From Pseudomonas floridensis (GTDB taxonomy: Bacteria; Pseudomonadota; Gammaproteobacteria; Pseudomonadales; Pseudomonadaceae): 64,000 nt of DNA. How positions within the stretch are numbered: position 1 is the first letter of the stretch; every line of letters begins with the position of its first letter. The notes below the pieces were generated by a model. It saw nothing but the letters and a program-made list of their open reading frames with translations. It was not told where the DNA came from and did no database searches. The translations under genes and the position numbers were made by a program. The stretch spans positions 1 to 64,000 of the forward strand of contig NZ_MUIO01000018.1 in NCBI RefSeq assembly GCF_002087235.1. The letters run 5' to 3'. Below, piece by piece: positions 1 to 8,618 of this stretch.

Positions 1-24
1 GCAACTTGATCGGAGAATCCCTAA

Positions 25-324
25 ATGAATTCGATTCACTGGTTCTGCGATTCCAATCTTGATGGAAGGTGTTTCCCCGAGTGGCGACGATCTTTTGGCG
101 TGAGCGACAATGAGGAGGTTTTCGTGCCAGCAGCGATGGCGGGTGAGGAGACTGAGATGAACGTCACGCTTTGTGCATCTGGAGATGGGCAAAGTACGGC
201 TATGCACTTGGATCACCATTTCGTGCCGAGTGACTGGTTGAAGCGTGAGTTCCCGAAGCATTTCGAGTTGATTGAGATGATCCAGGCCAGCGCACAAACA
301 GCTTCGGTGGAGATCGGTCAGTAA
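25..324 (+). CDS. small hypothetical protein (99 aa)
   Basis: I do not recognise this protein. An ATG at 25 is preceded by GGAGA at a workable distance, which supports the start. The product is soluble and acidic, with several His and Trp residues in the first half (HWFCD near the start, MHLDHHF near residue 60). It has no signal peptide, no membrane segment and no cysteine pattern typical of a metal site. It reads as a cytosolic protein of unknown role. Its upstream context lies outside the window. The next 370 bases are non-coding, so it is the last gene of its transcription unit or stands alone. Confidence 0.55.
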   Translation: MNSIHWFCDSNLDGRCFPEWRRSFGVSDNEEVFVPAAMAGEETEMNVTLCASGDGQSTAMHLDHHFVPSDWLKREFPKHFELIEMIQASAQTASVEIGQ

Positions 325-420
325 TAGCTAGCGTTTAAGCCAGGTAGGCAGCAGAAAGCACGCGGTTCGTCTTTCCCCCAAAATTCGACCTTGACCGGTC
401 GAGGGACCACGCCGCTTTTG

Positions 421-552
421 GCTGCGACTGTTTTAATTCTCTAGAGCGTTTATCGCTGCCGACTTTTCCGGAGGTTGCGACAGTTTTGCGACTTACCACA
501 AGTGGATTGGAGGCCGCGGAATTCGCGGGCGCCTGCGACAGCTTTAATTCTC
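421..552. repeat. three short dispersed direct repeats in a non-coding stretch
   Basis: The 370 bases from 325 to 694 hold no convincing gene. Within them a short motif recurs three times in the same orientation. The copies begin near 421, 474 and 532, about 55 bases apart. The first and third share the pattern GCGAC-nG-nTTTAATTCTC with two internal mismatches. The middle copy keeps only TGCGACAGTTTT. The even spacing suggests binding sites or a decayed repeat array. No function can be assigned. Confidence 0.4.
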
Positions 553-601
553 AAACTTCACTGAAGCCACAAAATAAAGCCTCTCAGAATTAAATAAACA
601 C

Positions 602-643
602 CGTCGCTGGCGCCTCCGCCCTCCGGTTGAGCACCCAGCGACG
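602..643. other. stem-loop, possible transcription terminator
   Basis: CGTCGCTGG at 602-610 is exactly complementary to CCAGCGACG at 635-643, giving a perfect 9-bp stem with a 24-base loop. The tract that follows (CTTTATTA) is only modestly T-rich. It lies 50 bases beyond the stop codon of the convergent SDR gene and could end transcription from the left. The long loop makes this uncertain. Confidence 0.35.
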
Positions 644-694
644 CTTTATTACGCGTTATCCCTTTCGCTCGAACGTTACGTCCTTGCTAGCCTC

Positions 695-1441
695 TTAAAG
701 CGAGCGGCCGCCGTCGACGATTATTTCCGAGCCAACAGTCCATCTTGATTCATCCGAAGCCAGGTACAGTACGGCCTTGGCCACTTCTTCGGGAGTGCCG
801 AAGCGGCCGAACGGGATGGTCGCGGCGATTTCCTTATTAAGCTGCTCGCGATAAGCATCGGGGACTCCCAGCTTGTCGTAGAGCGGTGTGTCGACCGGGC
901 CGGGGCTGACCGCGTTGACGCGAATGCCGCGCGGGAGTAGTTCGCTCGAGAGCGTCTTCGACATGTTCAAAAAGGCGGCCTTGGTCGCTGCGTAAACGGA
1001 TGAACGCGCGTCGCCCAAGTGTGCGCTGACGGAGGTATTGAGTACCACCGACGCAGGGTTGGCAAAGAACGGCAGCAAGGCCTGTAACAGAAAGTAGGGT
1101 CCTTTGACGTTGATGTCGAAGGAGCGGTCGAACATCTCTTCCGTCCACTCTTCGATTGGCCTCCAGACAGAAACGCCAGCATTGAGGAACGCAACATCGA
1201 GCTGGCCGTAGTGAGCCTCGACCGCCTGAGCCAGCTCCTTCTGCGCAGCGACATCGGCCGAATCCGCGCGTAGCACCAAAACCTCGCTTCCCAGTTCAGT
1301 CTGCGCGTTGGCGATCGATTCTGGATTGACGCCAGTGATGATCACGCGTGCGCCTTCAGCCAGAAACTGTCTGGCCGTTTCCAGACCAATGCCGCTGGTC
1401 CCGCCGGTGATGAGCGCTCGCTTGCCTTGTAATCGAGACAT
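695..1441 (-). CDS. SDR-family NAD(P)-dependent oxidoreductase
   Basis: A cytosolic classical short-chain dehydrogenase/reductase of 248 aa, the usual length. The cofactor motif TGGTSGIG lies at residues 12-19, the NAG motif at 87-89, the structural Asn at 111, and the catalytic Ser/Tyr/Lys set around Ser137-139, Tyr150 and Lys154. The PG..T segment after the active site (PGPVDTP) is present. The substrate cannot be predicted. It is transcribed away from a LysR gene that starts 138 bases upstream, the standard arrangement of a regulator with its target. The start is followed upstream (reverse strand) by AAGAGGAAATTTAC, a good ribosome site. Confidence 0.88.
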   Translation of the reverse strand: MSRLQGKRALITGGTSGIGLETARQFLAEGARVIITGVNPESIANAQTELGSEVLVLRADSADVAAQKELAQAVEAHYGQLDVAFLNAGVSVWRPIEEWTEEMFDRSFDINVKGPYFLLQALLPFFANPASVVLNTSVSAHLGDARSSVYAATKAAFLNMSKTLSSELLPRGIRVNAVSPGPVDTPLYDKLGVPDAYREQLNKEIAATIPFGRFGTPEEVAKAVLYLASDESRWTVGSEIIVDGGRSL

Positions 1442-1523
1442 GTAAATTTCCTCTTGATGTGTGTGCTGGTCGGTGAAGACCAGACCTGCCTGAGGAGAAC
1501 TATGGATTCATGCCTCTGGATTG

Positions 1524-1537
1524 ATAAGATGGCTTAT
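1524..1537. promoter_or_regulatory. inverted repeat in the SDR/LysR intergenic region
   Basis: ATAAG-ATGG-CTTAT forms a perfect 5-bp inverted repeat with a 4-base spacer between the divergent SDR (start 1441) and LysR (start 1580) genes. Position and symmetry fit an operator for the LysR protein, although it is not an exact T-N11-A box. This is an inference from position only. Confidence 0.35.
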
Positions 1538-1579
1538 TTCAATACATGTCATGCTTAAAGTGCATGAATGGGGCGGTGT

Positions 1580-2491
1580 ATGGATCGGCTGCTACTGATG
1601 ACCTGTTTTGTCCGTGCTGTCGAGACGGGAAGCTTTTCGGCTGCGGGTCGCGATCTGGGTCTTGGGCAGTCCAACGTGAGTCGCCATGTGGCCGCGCTGG
1701 AAAATTATCTGCACACCAGACTGCTTCACCGATCTACCCGGCGGTTGGCGCTCACGCCCGAGGGAGAACGCTATTACGCGGACGCCAGACGGATACTTGA
1801 TTCAGTCGAGCAATCCGAGTCATCCCTCAAAGGAAACGTCGCGCCGTCCGGATTGTTGCGTGTCGCCTGCCCCACTGCGCTGGCCCATACATTCGTCGTT
1901 CCGCATATCGCCACTTTCCTGGAGCGCTATCCGGAGTTGACGCTCGATCTTCAGATTAACGATCGCTATGTAAACCTTGTCGACGAGGGGGTTGAACTGG
2001 CTATCCGAATCGGACACCTGGAAGACAGTGCCATGCGTGCGCGCCCCTTGGCGCGGTTCGAGCGTGTGTGTGTTGCCAGCAATGAATACCTGGCCAAACG
2101 CGGTCATCCCGCCACGCCCGATGATCTGGTAGCGCACGATTGCCTGATTTACACGCTGCTGTCGACAGGCGCCACCTGGCGCTTTCGGGAGATCGACGTT
2201 CCGGTATCCGGAAGGCTGCGGGTGAACTCGCCCGAGGCGATACGCGCTTGCGTCAATAGCGGACTGGGGATTGCGCAGGGGCCTGAATGGCTTTATGAGG
2301 ACGGCTTGCGAAGCGGAAACCTGCAATTGCTGCTAAGAGACTACGTCGCCCCACCTGTCCCCGTTCAAGCTGTCTACCTGGCGAATCGACTGCTTCCCAA
2401 GCGAGCCATCGTATTCATGGATTTCATCGCAGACGTGTTCGCGAAAAGCCCTGCATTCGAGGCGGACGGCTCGCTGTCGCGATCACGTTGA
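1580..2491 (+). CDS. LysR-family transcriptional regulator
   Basis: A DNA-binding regulator of about 303 aa. The N-terminal winged helix-turn-helix (about residues 1-60) contains the typical SFSAAGRDLGLGQSNVSRH recognition region and the RSTRRLALTPEGERYY wing. The rest is a LysR substrate-binding domain of the CrgA/DsdC-like class, with RPLARFERVCVASNEYL in the first subdomain. I chose the ATG at 1580 (MDRLLLMT), preceded by GGGGCGG, over the in-frame ATG four codons earlier, because LysR proteins of this class begin close to MDRLLLM. It is divergent from the SDR gene and probably controls it and itself. The VOC gene downstream could be read through from it. Confidence 0.88.
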   Translation: MDRLLLMTCFVRAVETGSFSAAGRDLGLGQSNVSRHVAALENYLHTRLLHRSTRRLALTPEGERYYADARRILDSVEQSESSLKGNVAPSGLLRVACPTALAHTFVVPHIATFLERYPELTLDLQINDRYVNLVDEGVELAIRIGHLEDSAMRARPLARFERVCVASNEYLAKRGHPATPDDLVAHDCLIYTLLSTGATWRFREIDVPVSGRLRVNSPEAIRACVNSGLGIAQGPEWLYEDGLRSGNLQLLLRDYVAPPVPVQAVYLANRLLPKRAIVFMDFIADVFAKSPAFEADGSLSRSR

Positions 2492-2586
2492 CGGTGCATG
2501 AGACACGCCTCATCGTTCACGGCCGAGGAGTATTCCATGACGTCTGCACGTGCGTGCACTAACGCTTATGAAATTGAGGATTCGCG

Positions 2587-2964
2587 ATGATCGATCACTT
2601 GGACCACCTGGTACTGACCACTATCGATATCGAGGCTTGCAAGGATTTCTATGTGCGGGTTCTGGGGATGCAAATCGAGATGTTTGGCGCAGGTCGCCTT
2701 GCCTTCCGGTTCGGCGAGCAGAAAATCAACGTGCATGAACGAGGTCGGGAGTTCGAACCCAAAGCGCATTTGCCGGTGCCGGGCGCGCTCGATCTTTGTT
2801 TTATCGCAAGCGTCGGCCTCCAACACGTGATCAGCCATTTGCAGGCGCAGCAATGGCCAATCGTCGAAGGGCCGGTTCAGCGCACGGGAGCCACTGGGCC
2901 GATCCGATCGGTTTATGTACGTGATCCGGACCTGAACCTCATCGAGATCAGCGAGCGGATTTGA
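2587..2964 (+). CDS. VOC (glyoxalase/bleomycin resistance fold) protein
   Basis: A 125-aa single-domain vicinal oxygen chelate protein. The opening HLDHLVLTTIDIEACKDFY and the C-terminal VRDPDLNLIEIS supply the usual His and Glu metal ligands; the middle LDLCFIA strand is also family-typical. It resembles the small VOC proteins often annotated as virulence protein STM3117-like. It follows the LysR gene by 95 bases and has GAGGATTCGCG before the ATG. The substrate is unknown. It could be a detoxifying lyase or ring-cleaving enzyme, but nothing beyond the fold is visible. Confidence 0.8.
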   Translation: MIDHLDHLVLTTIDIEACKDFYVRVLGMQIEMFGAGRLAFRFGEQKINVHERGREFEPKAHLPVPGALDLCFIASVGLQHVISHLQAQQWPIVEGPVQRTGATGPIRSVYVRDPDLNLIEISERI

Positions 2965-3010
2965 GTGGAGCGGGCGTGAAAAAATCACCCCGATTCCCCT
3001 CATCAATCCA

Positions 3011-6000
3011 CTACCTCACTTCTACGATTTCAGGCACGCGATTCTCCTCAGGTTGTGTCCCGCGTGACAGCACCGTGTAGATCGCAGGCAGCACGAACAG
3101 GGTGAACAGGGTGCCGGTCATCATGCCGATGACGATCACCAGGCCCAGGCCGAAGCGGCTGTTTGCGCCTGCGCCTGTGGCGAAGAGCAGGGGGATCAGG
3201 CCGACGACCATTGCGGCGGTGGTCATCAGGATGGGCCGCAGCCGGATGCGTGACGCACGGACGATAGCTTGTGCGCAGGTGCCACCGCTCAGGGCGCGCA
3301 GTTCGTTGGCGAACTCCACCATGAGGATGCCGTGTTTGCTGATCAGCCCGATCAGTGTCACCAGCCCGATCTGGGTGTAGATGTTCAGGCTGGCCAGCCC
3401 CAGCGCCAATGGAATCAGCGCGCCGCAGATGGACAGCGGTACGGTGATCAGGATGATCAGCGGGTCGGTCAGGCTTTCGTACTGGGCCGCCAGCACCATG
3501 TAGATCACGATCAGGGCAAACAGAAAGGCGAAGAGCAGGGCGTTGCCTTCGTGGATGAACTGCCGGGCTTCGGCCTGCCAGTCATGGGTGAAACCGCTGG
3601 GCAGCGCGGCGCTCTGTTGCTCCAGAAATGCGACCGCTGCGCCGATGCTGACGCCGGGCGCGGGTACGGCTTGCAGGATGGCGGCGTTCTGCTGATTGAA
3701 CTGCTTAAGGGCATTGGGCTGAATGTCGCGCTCCAGGGTCACGACCGTGGAAAGCGGCACCTGACGGCCTTGATCGGTGTTCACATACAGCGTGTTGAGC
3801 GCTTGCGGCGTGAGCCTATTGTCGGCTGAGGTCTGCGTGATGACGTCGTAGGACCGGCCTTGCAGGCCAAAGCGGTTGGTGTATTTCTCGCCCATGAGCA
3901 CCGCCAGCGTGGTGCCGATGTCCTGCATGCGAATGCCTAGGCTGTTGGCTTTGCTGCGGTCGATGCGCACCCGGACCACGGGGTTGTTGAACGCCAGATC
4001 GCTGTCGACCACGGCAAACAATCCGCTCTCGCGTGCAGCGCGCTTGAGGTCTTCCATCGCTTGGTAAAGGCCTCGATAGTCCTGTGTGCTGCGAACCACC
4101 AACTGGACTGGCAAGCCGCCGGTCGAAGCGGGCAGGGCGGGTAGCTGGAACACGAAAATGGATTGCCCTTCGGCAGCATCGGCAGCGCCTTGCAGCTCGG
4201 CCTGTATCTGCAACGCGCTGCGTGAGCGTTCTTCCCAGGGACTGAAATTGACCCCGGCGAAGCTGGCGGCGACGCCGTCCGTGCCGTTGATGATCCATGT
4301 GCTGGAGGCTTCCGGCAGGCTGGCCATGATGCGGCTCAACTGGTCGGCGTAACGCTCGACGTAATCCAGATTGGCGTGTTGCGGGGATTTGATCGCCAGC
4401 AACAGGTTGCCCTGATCTTCGTTAGGCGCAAGTTCTCTGGCCGCCTGGCCATAGAGCAACGGCAGGCTGATCAGCACCAGTGCGGCAAAGACCAGTACCA
4501 TCCAGCGCCTGCGCAGCGCTGCGACCAGCAGGCGCTGATAACGCCGGGCCAGCCAGTGGAAGAAGGCTTCGGCGCGCTGACTCATGCGGCCTTCGTTCTG
4601 GCCGGCAGGCAACAGTCGGGCGCAAAGCACGGGCGTCAGGGTCAATGCGATTACTCCGGACACCAGCACCGCGCCCGCCAGGGTCAACGCGAACTCCTTG
4701 AACAGCGCCCCGGTCAGCCCGGACATCAGACCGATCGGCATGTACACCGCGGCCAGCGTCAGGGTCATCGCAATCACTGGCGATGCGATCTCGCGTGCCC
4801 CGGTCAAGGCTGCTTGCGCGGGACTCAAGCCGTCGAGAATGTGCCGGTAGATGTTTTCCATCACCACAATCGCGTCGTCCACCACCAGGCCGGTGGCCAG
4901 CACCATCGCGAGCAGGGTCAGCAGATTGATGCTGAAGCCGAACAGTGTCATGAGTGCCAGCGCGCCCAGCATGGACAGCGGAATGCTGAGAATGGGGATC
5001 AGCACACTGCGCGCAGACCCCAGACACAGATAAATGATCAGCACCACGATCAGTACGGCCTCGATCAGGGTTTCGATGACTTCGATGATCGAGGCATGGA
5101 TGAACATCGCCGTCTCGAACGCCAGCGCAACATGCACGCCCGGCGGCAGGGTCTTCTCGATGTCGGGTAGTCGTTCCCGAATGCCGGCGACGATGGTCAG
5201 CGGATTGCCGTCCGGCGTGGCGTAAAGCCCCAGGTGCACCGCAGGTTTGCCATCCATGAGCGCGCTGGTTTCGTAGGTGGCGGAACCCAGCTCCACAGTG
5301 CCGACATCACGCAGACGCAGCAGGCGATCGCCACGGTTGCTGATGACCATGTCGCGAAACTCTTCCATGTTGCTCAGGTCGGTATTGACCTGAATCGAGG
5401 TCACCACGTATTGCCCTTTGATCTGCCCCGGTGCCGCCTGAAAGTTGTTGGCGAGAATCGCCTGTTCGACGTCTTCGGCGCTTACCCCGTGGCCCGCGAG
5501 ACTCTTGGGGTCCAGCCACAGGCGCATGGCCAGGCGCTGGCCCCCGAACGTCTGCACCTTGGCCACGCCTTCGATGCTGGACATCAGCGGCTGAACCACC
5601 CGGTCGAGGTAATCGCTCAGTGCCGGAGCTGAAAGCTGGTCACTGGAAAAGCCGACATAAGCCACGGCCGTCGCGTCGCCGGCCGAACGATCGATGACCG
5701 GGTCATAGGCCTGCTCGGGCAGGCGATATTTGACCTGATTGACTTTGGCGATGACCTCGCTCAGCGCCTTGGCCGAATCCTGATTGAGGCCCATGCGCAG
5801 GGTGATCAGGCTGCGTCCCTGAACCGATGAGGAACTGACGTAATCAACACCCTCCACTGACGCCAGCGACTGATTGATGGGCTGGGTCACGAAGCCCTGC
5901 ATCAACTCGGCGGGCGCTCCCGGATAATCCGTGGTGACGGTGATGGTCGAGCTTTCCAGAAGCGGATACTGACGCACCGGCAAGTCCTGATACGCCTTGA

Positions 6001-6076
6001 GCCCCGCCAGAATGATCAGCAGGCTGACCACCAGTGCCAGCACCGGACGCTGCACGAAAATATCAGTAAATTTCAC
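3011..6076 (-). CDS. RND efflux permease, probably toxoflavin exporter (ToxH-like)
   Basis: A 1021-aa inner-membrane RND transporter, the normal length for the hydrophobe/amphiphile efflux (HAE1) class. It opens with FTDIFVQRPVLA, the classic first membrane segment, and has the GLVVDDAIVVMENI proton-relay motif around residue 400. Two large periplasmic loops follow TM1 and TM7, and the second half starts near RRRWMVLVFAALVL. It overlaps the adaptor gene by 4 bases, so the two are co-translated. No outer-membrane channel gene is present, so it must borrow a TolC/OprM-type partner. Its place beside toxABCDE genes and a ToxR-like regulator suggests toxoflavin export, as toxFGHI does in Burkholderia glumae. 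The assignment to toxoflavin is inference; general multidrug efflux is the alternative. Confidence 0.93.
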   Translation of the reverse strand: MKFTDIFVQRPVLALVVSLLIILAGLKAYQDLPVRQYPLLESSTITVTTDYPGAPAELMQGFVTQPINQSLASVEGVDYVSSSSVQGRSLITLRMGLNQDSAKALSEVIAKVNQVKYRLPEQAYDPVIDRSAGDATAVAYVGFSSDQLSAPALSDYLDRVVQPLMSSIEGVAKVQTFGGQRLAMRLWLDPKSLAGHGVSAEDVEQAILANNFQAAPGQIKGQYVVTSIQVNTDLSNMEEFRDMVISNRGDRLLRLRDVGTVELGSATYETSALMDGKPAVHLGLYATPDGNPLTIVAGIRERLPDIEKTLPPGVHVALAFETAMFIHASIIEVIETLIEAVLIVVLIIYLCLGSARSVLIPILSIPLSMLGALALMTLFGFSINLLTLLAMVLATGLVVDDAIVVMENIYRHILDGLSPAQAALTGAREIASPVIAMTLTLAAVYMPIGLMSGLTGALFKEFALTLAGAVLVSGVIALTLTPVLCARLLPAGQNEGRMSQRAEAFFHWLARRYQRLLVAALRRRWMVLVFAALVLISLPLLYGQAARELAPNEDQGNLLLAIKSPQHANLDYVERYADQLSRIMASLPEASSTWIINGTDGVAASFAGVNFSPWEERSRSALQIQAELQGAADAAEGQSIFVFQLPALPASTGGLPVQLVVRSTQDYRGLYQAMEDLKRAARESGLFAVVDSDLAFNNPVVRVRIDRSKANSLGIRMQDIGTTLAVLMGEKYTNRFGLQGRSYDVITQTSADNRLTPQALNTLYVNTDQGRQVPLSTVVTLERDIQPNALKQFNQQNAAILQAVPAPGVSIGAAVAFLEQQSAALPSGFTHDWQAEARQFIHEGNALLFAFLFALIVIYMVLAAQYESLTDPLIILITVPLSICGALIPLALGLASLNIYTQIGLVTLIGLISKHGILMVEFANELRALSGGTCAQAIVRASRIRLRPILMTTAAMVVGLIPLLFATGAGANSRFGLGLVIVIGMMTGTLFTLFVLPAIYTVLSRGTQPEENRVPEIVEVR

Positions 6077-7203
6077 GGGTTAGACCCCGCTTGGGCATTG
6101 GCATTGAGCGGGTCGAGCACGCTGGTTTCGACAGCCTCGATGGCTGCGCCGTCGCTGAGCTTTATCTGTCCGGCCACCACGACCCGGTCACCCTGGCGAA
6201 TGCCTGTTTCGACAATGACCTTGCCGTCGCGACGTTCTCCCGTCTTGACGGCAACGCGATGCGCGGTCGGCGGTTGTTTGTCCGTGCCGGACTGGATGAC
6301 GTACATTTCCTCGCCGTAAGCGTTATAGGTCACGGCCGTTTCCGGCACTGTCAGCACCTCCTGCGTGCCCGCCCTCGGGACGCGAACCCGCGCGAACATG
6401 CGTGGCAAGGCCGCGTCTGGTGCCTGCTGCAGGCGCGCCTGAACATTGATCATCCGTGAGCGGTCGAGCATCGGATCGAGGGTGGTGATGGCTGCCGTTG
6501 CTGGCTGGTCAGGCAGGGAGTCGAGTATCACTTCCACGGAGCCGCCGGTTTTAAGGTAGGCCAGCGCCTGCTCCGGTACGCTGAAATTGACGTAGAAGCC
6601 TTGACTGCCCACCAGGTTGATCAGCGTCTGTCCTGCGCTGACGTATTGACCCAGATGCACCTGACGGATACCGAGGGTGCCGGCGAAAGGCGCTCTGATC
6701 GTCAACTGATCGATCTCGGCTTCCAGTGCCTGCAGGCCTCCTTTTGCTGTCAGATAATCACTTTGTGCATCGCCCGCTTCCTGTTTCGACATCGCACTGA
6801 ACGTCGCCAGCTGGCGTGCCCGGTCAAGGCGTGCTTTGGCGTTTTCAAGCTGCCCTTGCAGGCGGGTTCGCTCGCCGCGCTGACGCGCATCATTGAGGTG
6901 TATCAATACCTGACCCTTTTCGACCCGCTGTCCCGAGCTGATTGGCAGCTCGACAATCCGGCCACCCACCTCGGCCGGGACACTGACTTCCTGAACCGCC
7001 TCCAGCTCGCCGATGGTGTCCAGGTAGTAGGTGAACGGCGTGCTGGCGACGGTGGCAACGGCCACCTTGATGGGTGAGGGCGCTGCGCTTTCGGCAGGCG
7101 CCGTATTGCCGCGCACTGCCCAGACGGCACCGCACACCAGCAGGCCCGACAGCGCGAGCAGTATGAAAGGGTGGCGCTTGGCTGCACCGATGCGAATCAT
7201 CAA
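6073..7203 (-). CDS. RND efflux periplasmic adaptor (ToxG-like)
   Basis: A 376-aa membrane-fusion protein that links an RND permease to an outer-membrane channel. It has an N-terminal membrane anchor (ILLALSGLLVCGAVWAV, about residues 14-30), a biotinyl-lipoyl-like domain (SVPAEVGGRIVELPISSGQRVEKGQ), an alpha-helical hairpin around residues 110-160, and beta-barrel/membrane-proximal domains ending with GIRQGDRVVVAGQ. It starts 22 bases after the VOC gene on the same strand and overlaps the permease start by 4 bases, so the three form one operon divergent from the LysR gene. Its cargo is inferred from the neighbouring toxoflavin genes. Confidence 0.92.
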   Translation of the reverse strand: MMIRIGAAKRHPFILLALSGLLVCGAVWAVRGNTAPAESAAPSPIKVAVATVASTPFTYYLDTIGELEAVQEVSVPAEVGGRIVELPISSGQRVEKGQVLIHLNDARQRGERTRLQGQLENAKARLDRARQLATFSAMSKQEAGDAQSDYLTAKGGLQALEAEIDQLTIRAPFAGTLGIRQVHLGQYVSAGQTLINLVGSQGFYVNFSVPEQALAYLKTGGSVEVILDSLPDQPATAAITTLDPMLDRSRMINVQARLQQAPDAALPRMFARVRVPRAGTQEVLTVPETAVTYNAYGEEMYVIQSGTDKQPPTAHRVAVKTGERRDGKVIVETGIRQGDRVVVAGQIKLSDGAAIEAVETSVLDPLNANAQAGSNP

Positions 7204-7225
7204 CGTTCATCCTTGACTCAATGGT

Positions 7226-7639
7226 TCAGTAGATCGCCCAGCAACCAGGCGTCAAAAGCTCGATCAGGTTTTCGTCAGGATCGCGGAAGTAAATGCTCGA
7301 TCCTCCCTTCGGCCATTCCGTGCGTCCTTCGATGCAGACGTCTGCCTGCTCAAGGCGCTCGACCCAGGCGCCCATCTCTTTGGCGTCGATGGCGAAGCAC
7401 ACGTGGATGCGTCCGTGCGCATCGTGCGGCGGGATTTCTCCGCCGCTCAGGTGCTTGGTTTCCAGTGACGCGCCGCGCTTGAACAGTAGCAGCGTGTTCA
7501 GCCCTCCGACGTTCAATGCCACCAGCACGCTGCTCTCGACCATGACTTCCAGCTCGAGAGTCTTGTAGTAAAAATTCTTGGCTTCTGTAAGATCTTTCAC
7601 GTAGAGCGCCGTCTCAATGATCCTGTTGAGTCGTGGCAT
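7226..7639 (-). CDS. VOC-fold protein, candidate toxoflavin self-resistance enzyme
   Basis: A 137-aa vicinal oxygen chelate protein. The first beta-alpha unit is ETALYVKDLTEAKNFY, HGRIHVCFAI supplies a likely metal His, and YFRDPDENLIELLTPG supplies the C-terminal Glu. I chose the ATG at 7639 because AAGGAGAG sits just upstream; an upstream in-frame extension to 7774 overlaps the divergent regulator and has no support. It heads the operon with the RND adaptor and permease. The toxoflavin-degrading enzyme TflA of Paenibacillus polymyxa belongs to the same superfamily, so a role in toxoflavin breakdown or binding is attractive but unproven. TflA is longer, so any relation may be distant. Confidence 0.82.
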   Translation of the reverse strand: MPRLNRIIETALYVKDLTEAKNFYYKTLELEVMVESSVLVALNVGGLNTLLLFKRGASLETKHLSGGEIPPHDAHGRIHVCFAIDAKEMGAWVERLEQADVCIEGRTEWPKGGSSIYFRDPDENLIELLTPGCWAIY

Positions 7640-7694
7640 ATGTCGCTCTCCTTTTTTCGAAACAAAGAAACCCCGCGGGGTTGGAAGGCCATGG
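7640..7694. promoter_or_regulatory. divergent promoter/operator between VOC-RND operon and ToxR-like gene
   Basis: These 55 bases separate the start codons of the VOC gene (minus) and the LysR gene (plus). They contain both ribosome sites (AAGGAGAG on the minus strand, GGAAGG on the plus strand) and a perfect palindrome CCCCGCGGGG at 7671-7680. The gap is too short for two full independent promoters, so transcription probably starts inside one of the genes or the promoters overlap. The palindrome could be an operator or the stem of a leader hairpin for the LysR mRNA. Confidence 0.4.
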
Positions 7695-8618
7695 ATGGTG
7701 AGCGTCTTGCTGCGCAACATCGATTTGAATCTGCTAGTGGTGCTGGATGCCCTGCTGACCGAGAAGCACGTCACCCGAACCGGCGAACGTCTGCACTTGA
7801 GTCAACCCGCAATCAGCCACTCTCTGAGTAAACTGCGCAGCCTGCTCGACGACCCGATCCTGATCAGAAAGGGCAACGAGGTGTACCTGAGTGCGCTGGC
7901 GCTCAATATCCAGATGCCCGTTAAAGAAGTGCTGAGCCGGATCGAAACCCTGTTCGGCAACTCCATTGCCTTCGAGCCTGCCAGTTCGCAACGTACCTTC
8001 AATCTGGCGATGTCCGACTACGGTGCGGCCATCGTGTTGCCCAGACTGTTGGTGCGCATTCGCAAGCAGGCGCCCAATACCACAGTAGTCGTTACGCAGG
8101 GCAGCCGCCCCGGCATGCTCGAACAGGTGACGCAGGGCAAGATCGATCTGGCGCTGGGCGTGTTCCCCAACCTGCCCGCCGACATTGATCAGTCCACGTT
8201 GTTCGAGGAGACCTTCTCGTGCCTGCTTGATCGTAATACGCTGCCCGCCAATGGCGTGCTCGATCTGGACAGTTACCTGATGCGACCGCATATATCCGTG
8301 TCCATGGACGGCAGCATCGGCGAGATCGACAACCTGCTGCGGGCTCAAGGCCTGCACCGGCGTATCGCGGTCAGCGTCCCGCACTGGCGCACGGCGCCGC
8401 GGATGATCAGTCAGACTGACCTGATCCTCACCGTCGCCACGCGTACGCTGGACGAGGCCGAAGTGGACGAAACACTCGTCAAACTCAGCCCGCCACTGGC
8501 CATTCCGCCGTTTCCGTTCGTGCAGATCTGGCACCATCGCTTCAACGAAGACCCTGCCCATAAATGGCTACGCGACCAGGTCGAACAAGTGGCGTCTCAT
8601 CGCGACCCCACGGCTTGA
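7695..8618 (+). CDS. toxR: LysR-family regulator, ToxR-like
   Basis: A 307-aa LysR regulator of the NodD/NahR-like class. It opens with NIDLNLLVVLDALL and has the HTH segment HVTRTGERLHLSQPAISHSLSKLR and the wing DDPILIRKG. The rest is a two-lobed effector-binding domain. The ATG at 7695 follows GGAAGG; the longer in-frame start at 7617 would cross the divergent gene. In Burkholderia glumae a LysR protein called ToxR activates the toxoflavin biosynthesis and transport operons with toxoflavin as co-inducer. Here the regulator sits between the same two gene sets, divergent from the RND operon and convergent with toxE, overlapping its 3' end by 22 bases. The toxR name rests on this context; the LysR call is secure. 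Confidence 0.82.
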   Translation: MVSVLLRNIDLNLLVVLDALLTEKHVTRTGERLHLSQPAISHSLSKLRSLLDDPILIRKGNEVYLSALALNIQMPVKEVLSRIETLFGNSIAFEPASSQRTFNLAMSDYGAAIVLPRLLVRIRKQAPNTTVVVTQGSRPGMLEQVTQGKIDLALGVFPNLPADIDQSTLFEETFSCLLDRNTLPANGVLDLDSYLMRPHISVSMDGSIGEIDNLLRAQGLHRRIAVSVPHWRTAPRMISQTDLILTVATRTLDEAEVDETLVKLSPPLAIPPFPFVQIWHHRFNEDPAHKWLRDQVEQVASHRDPTA

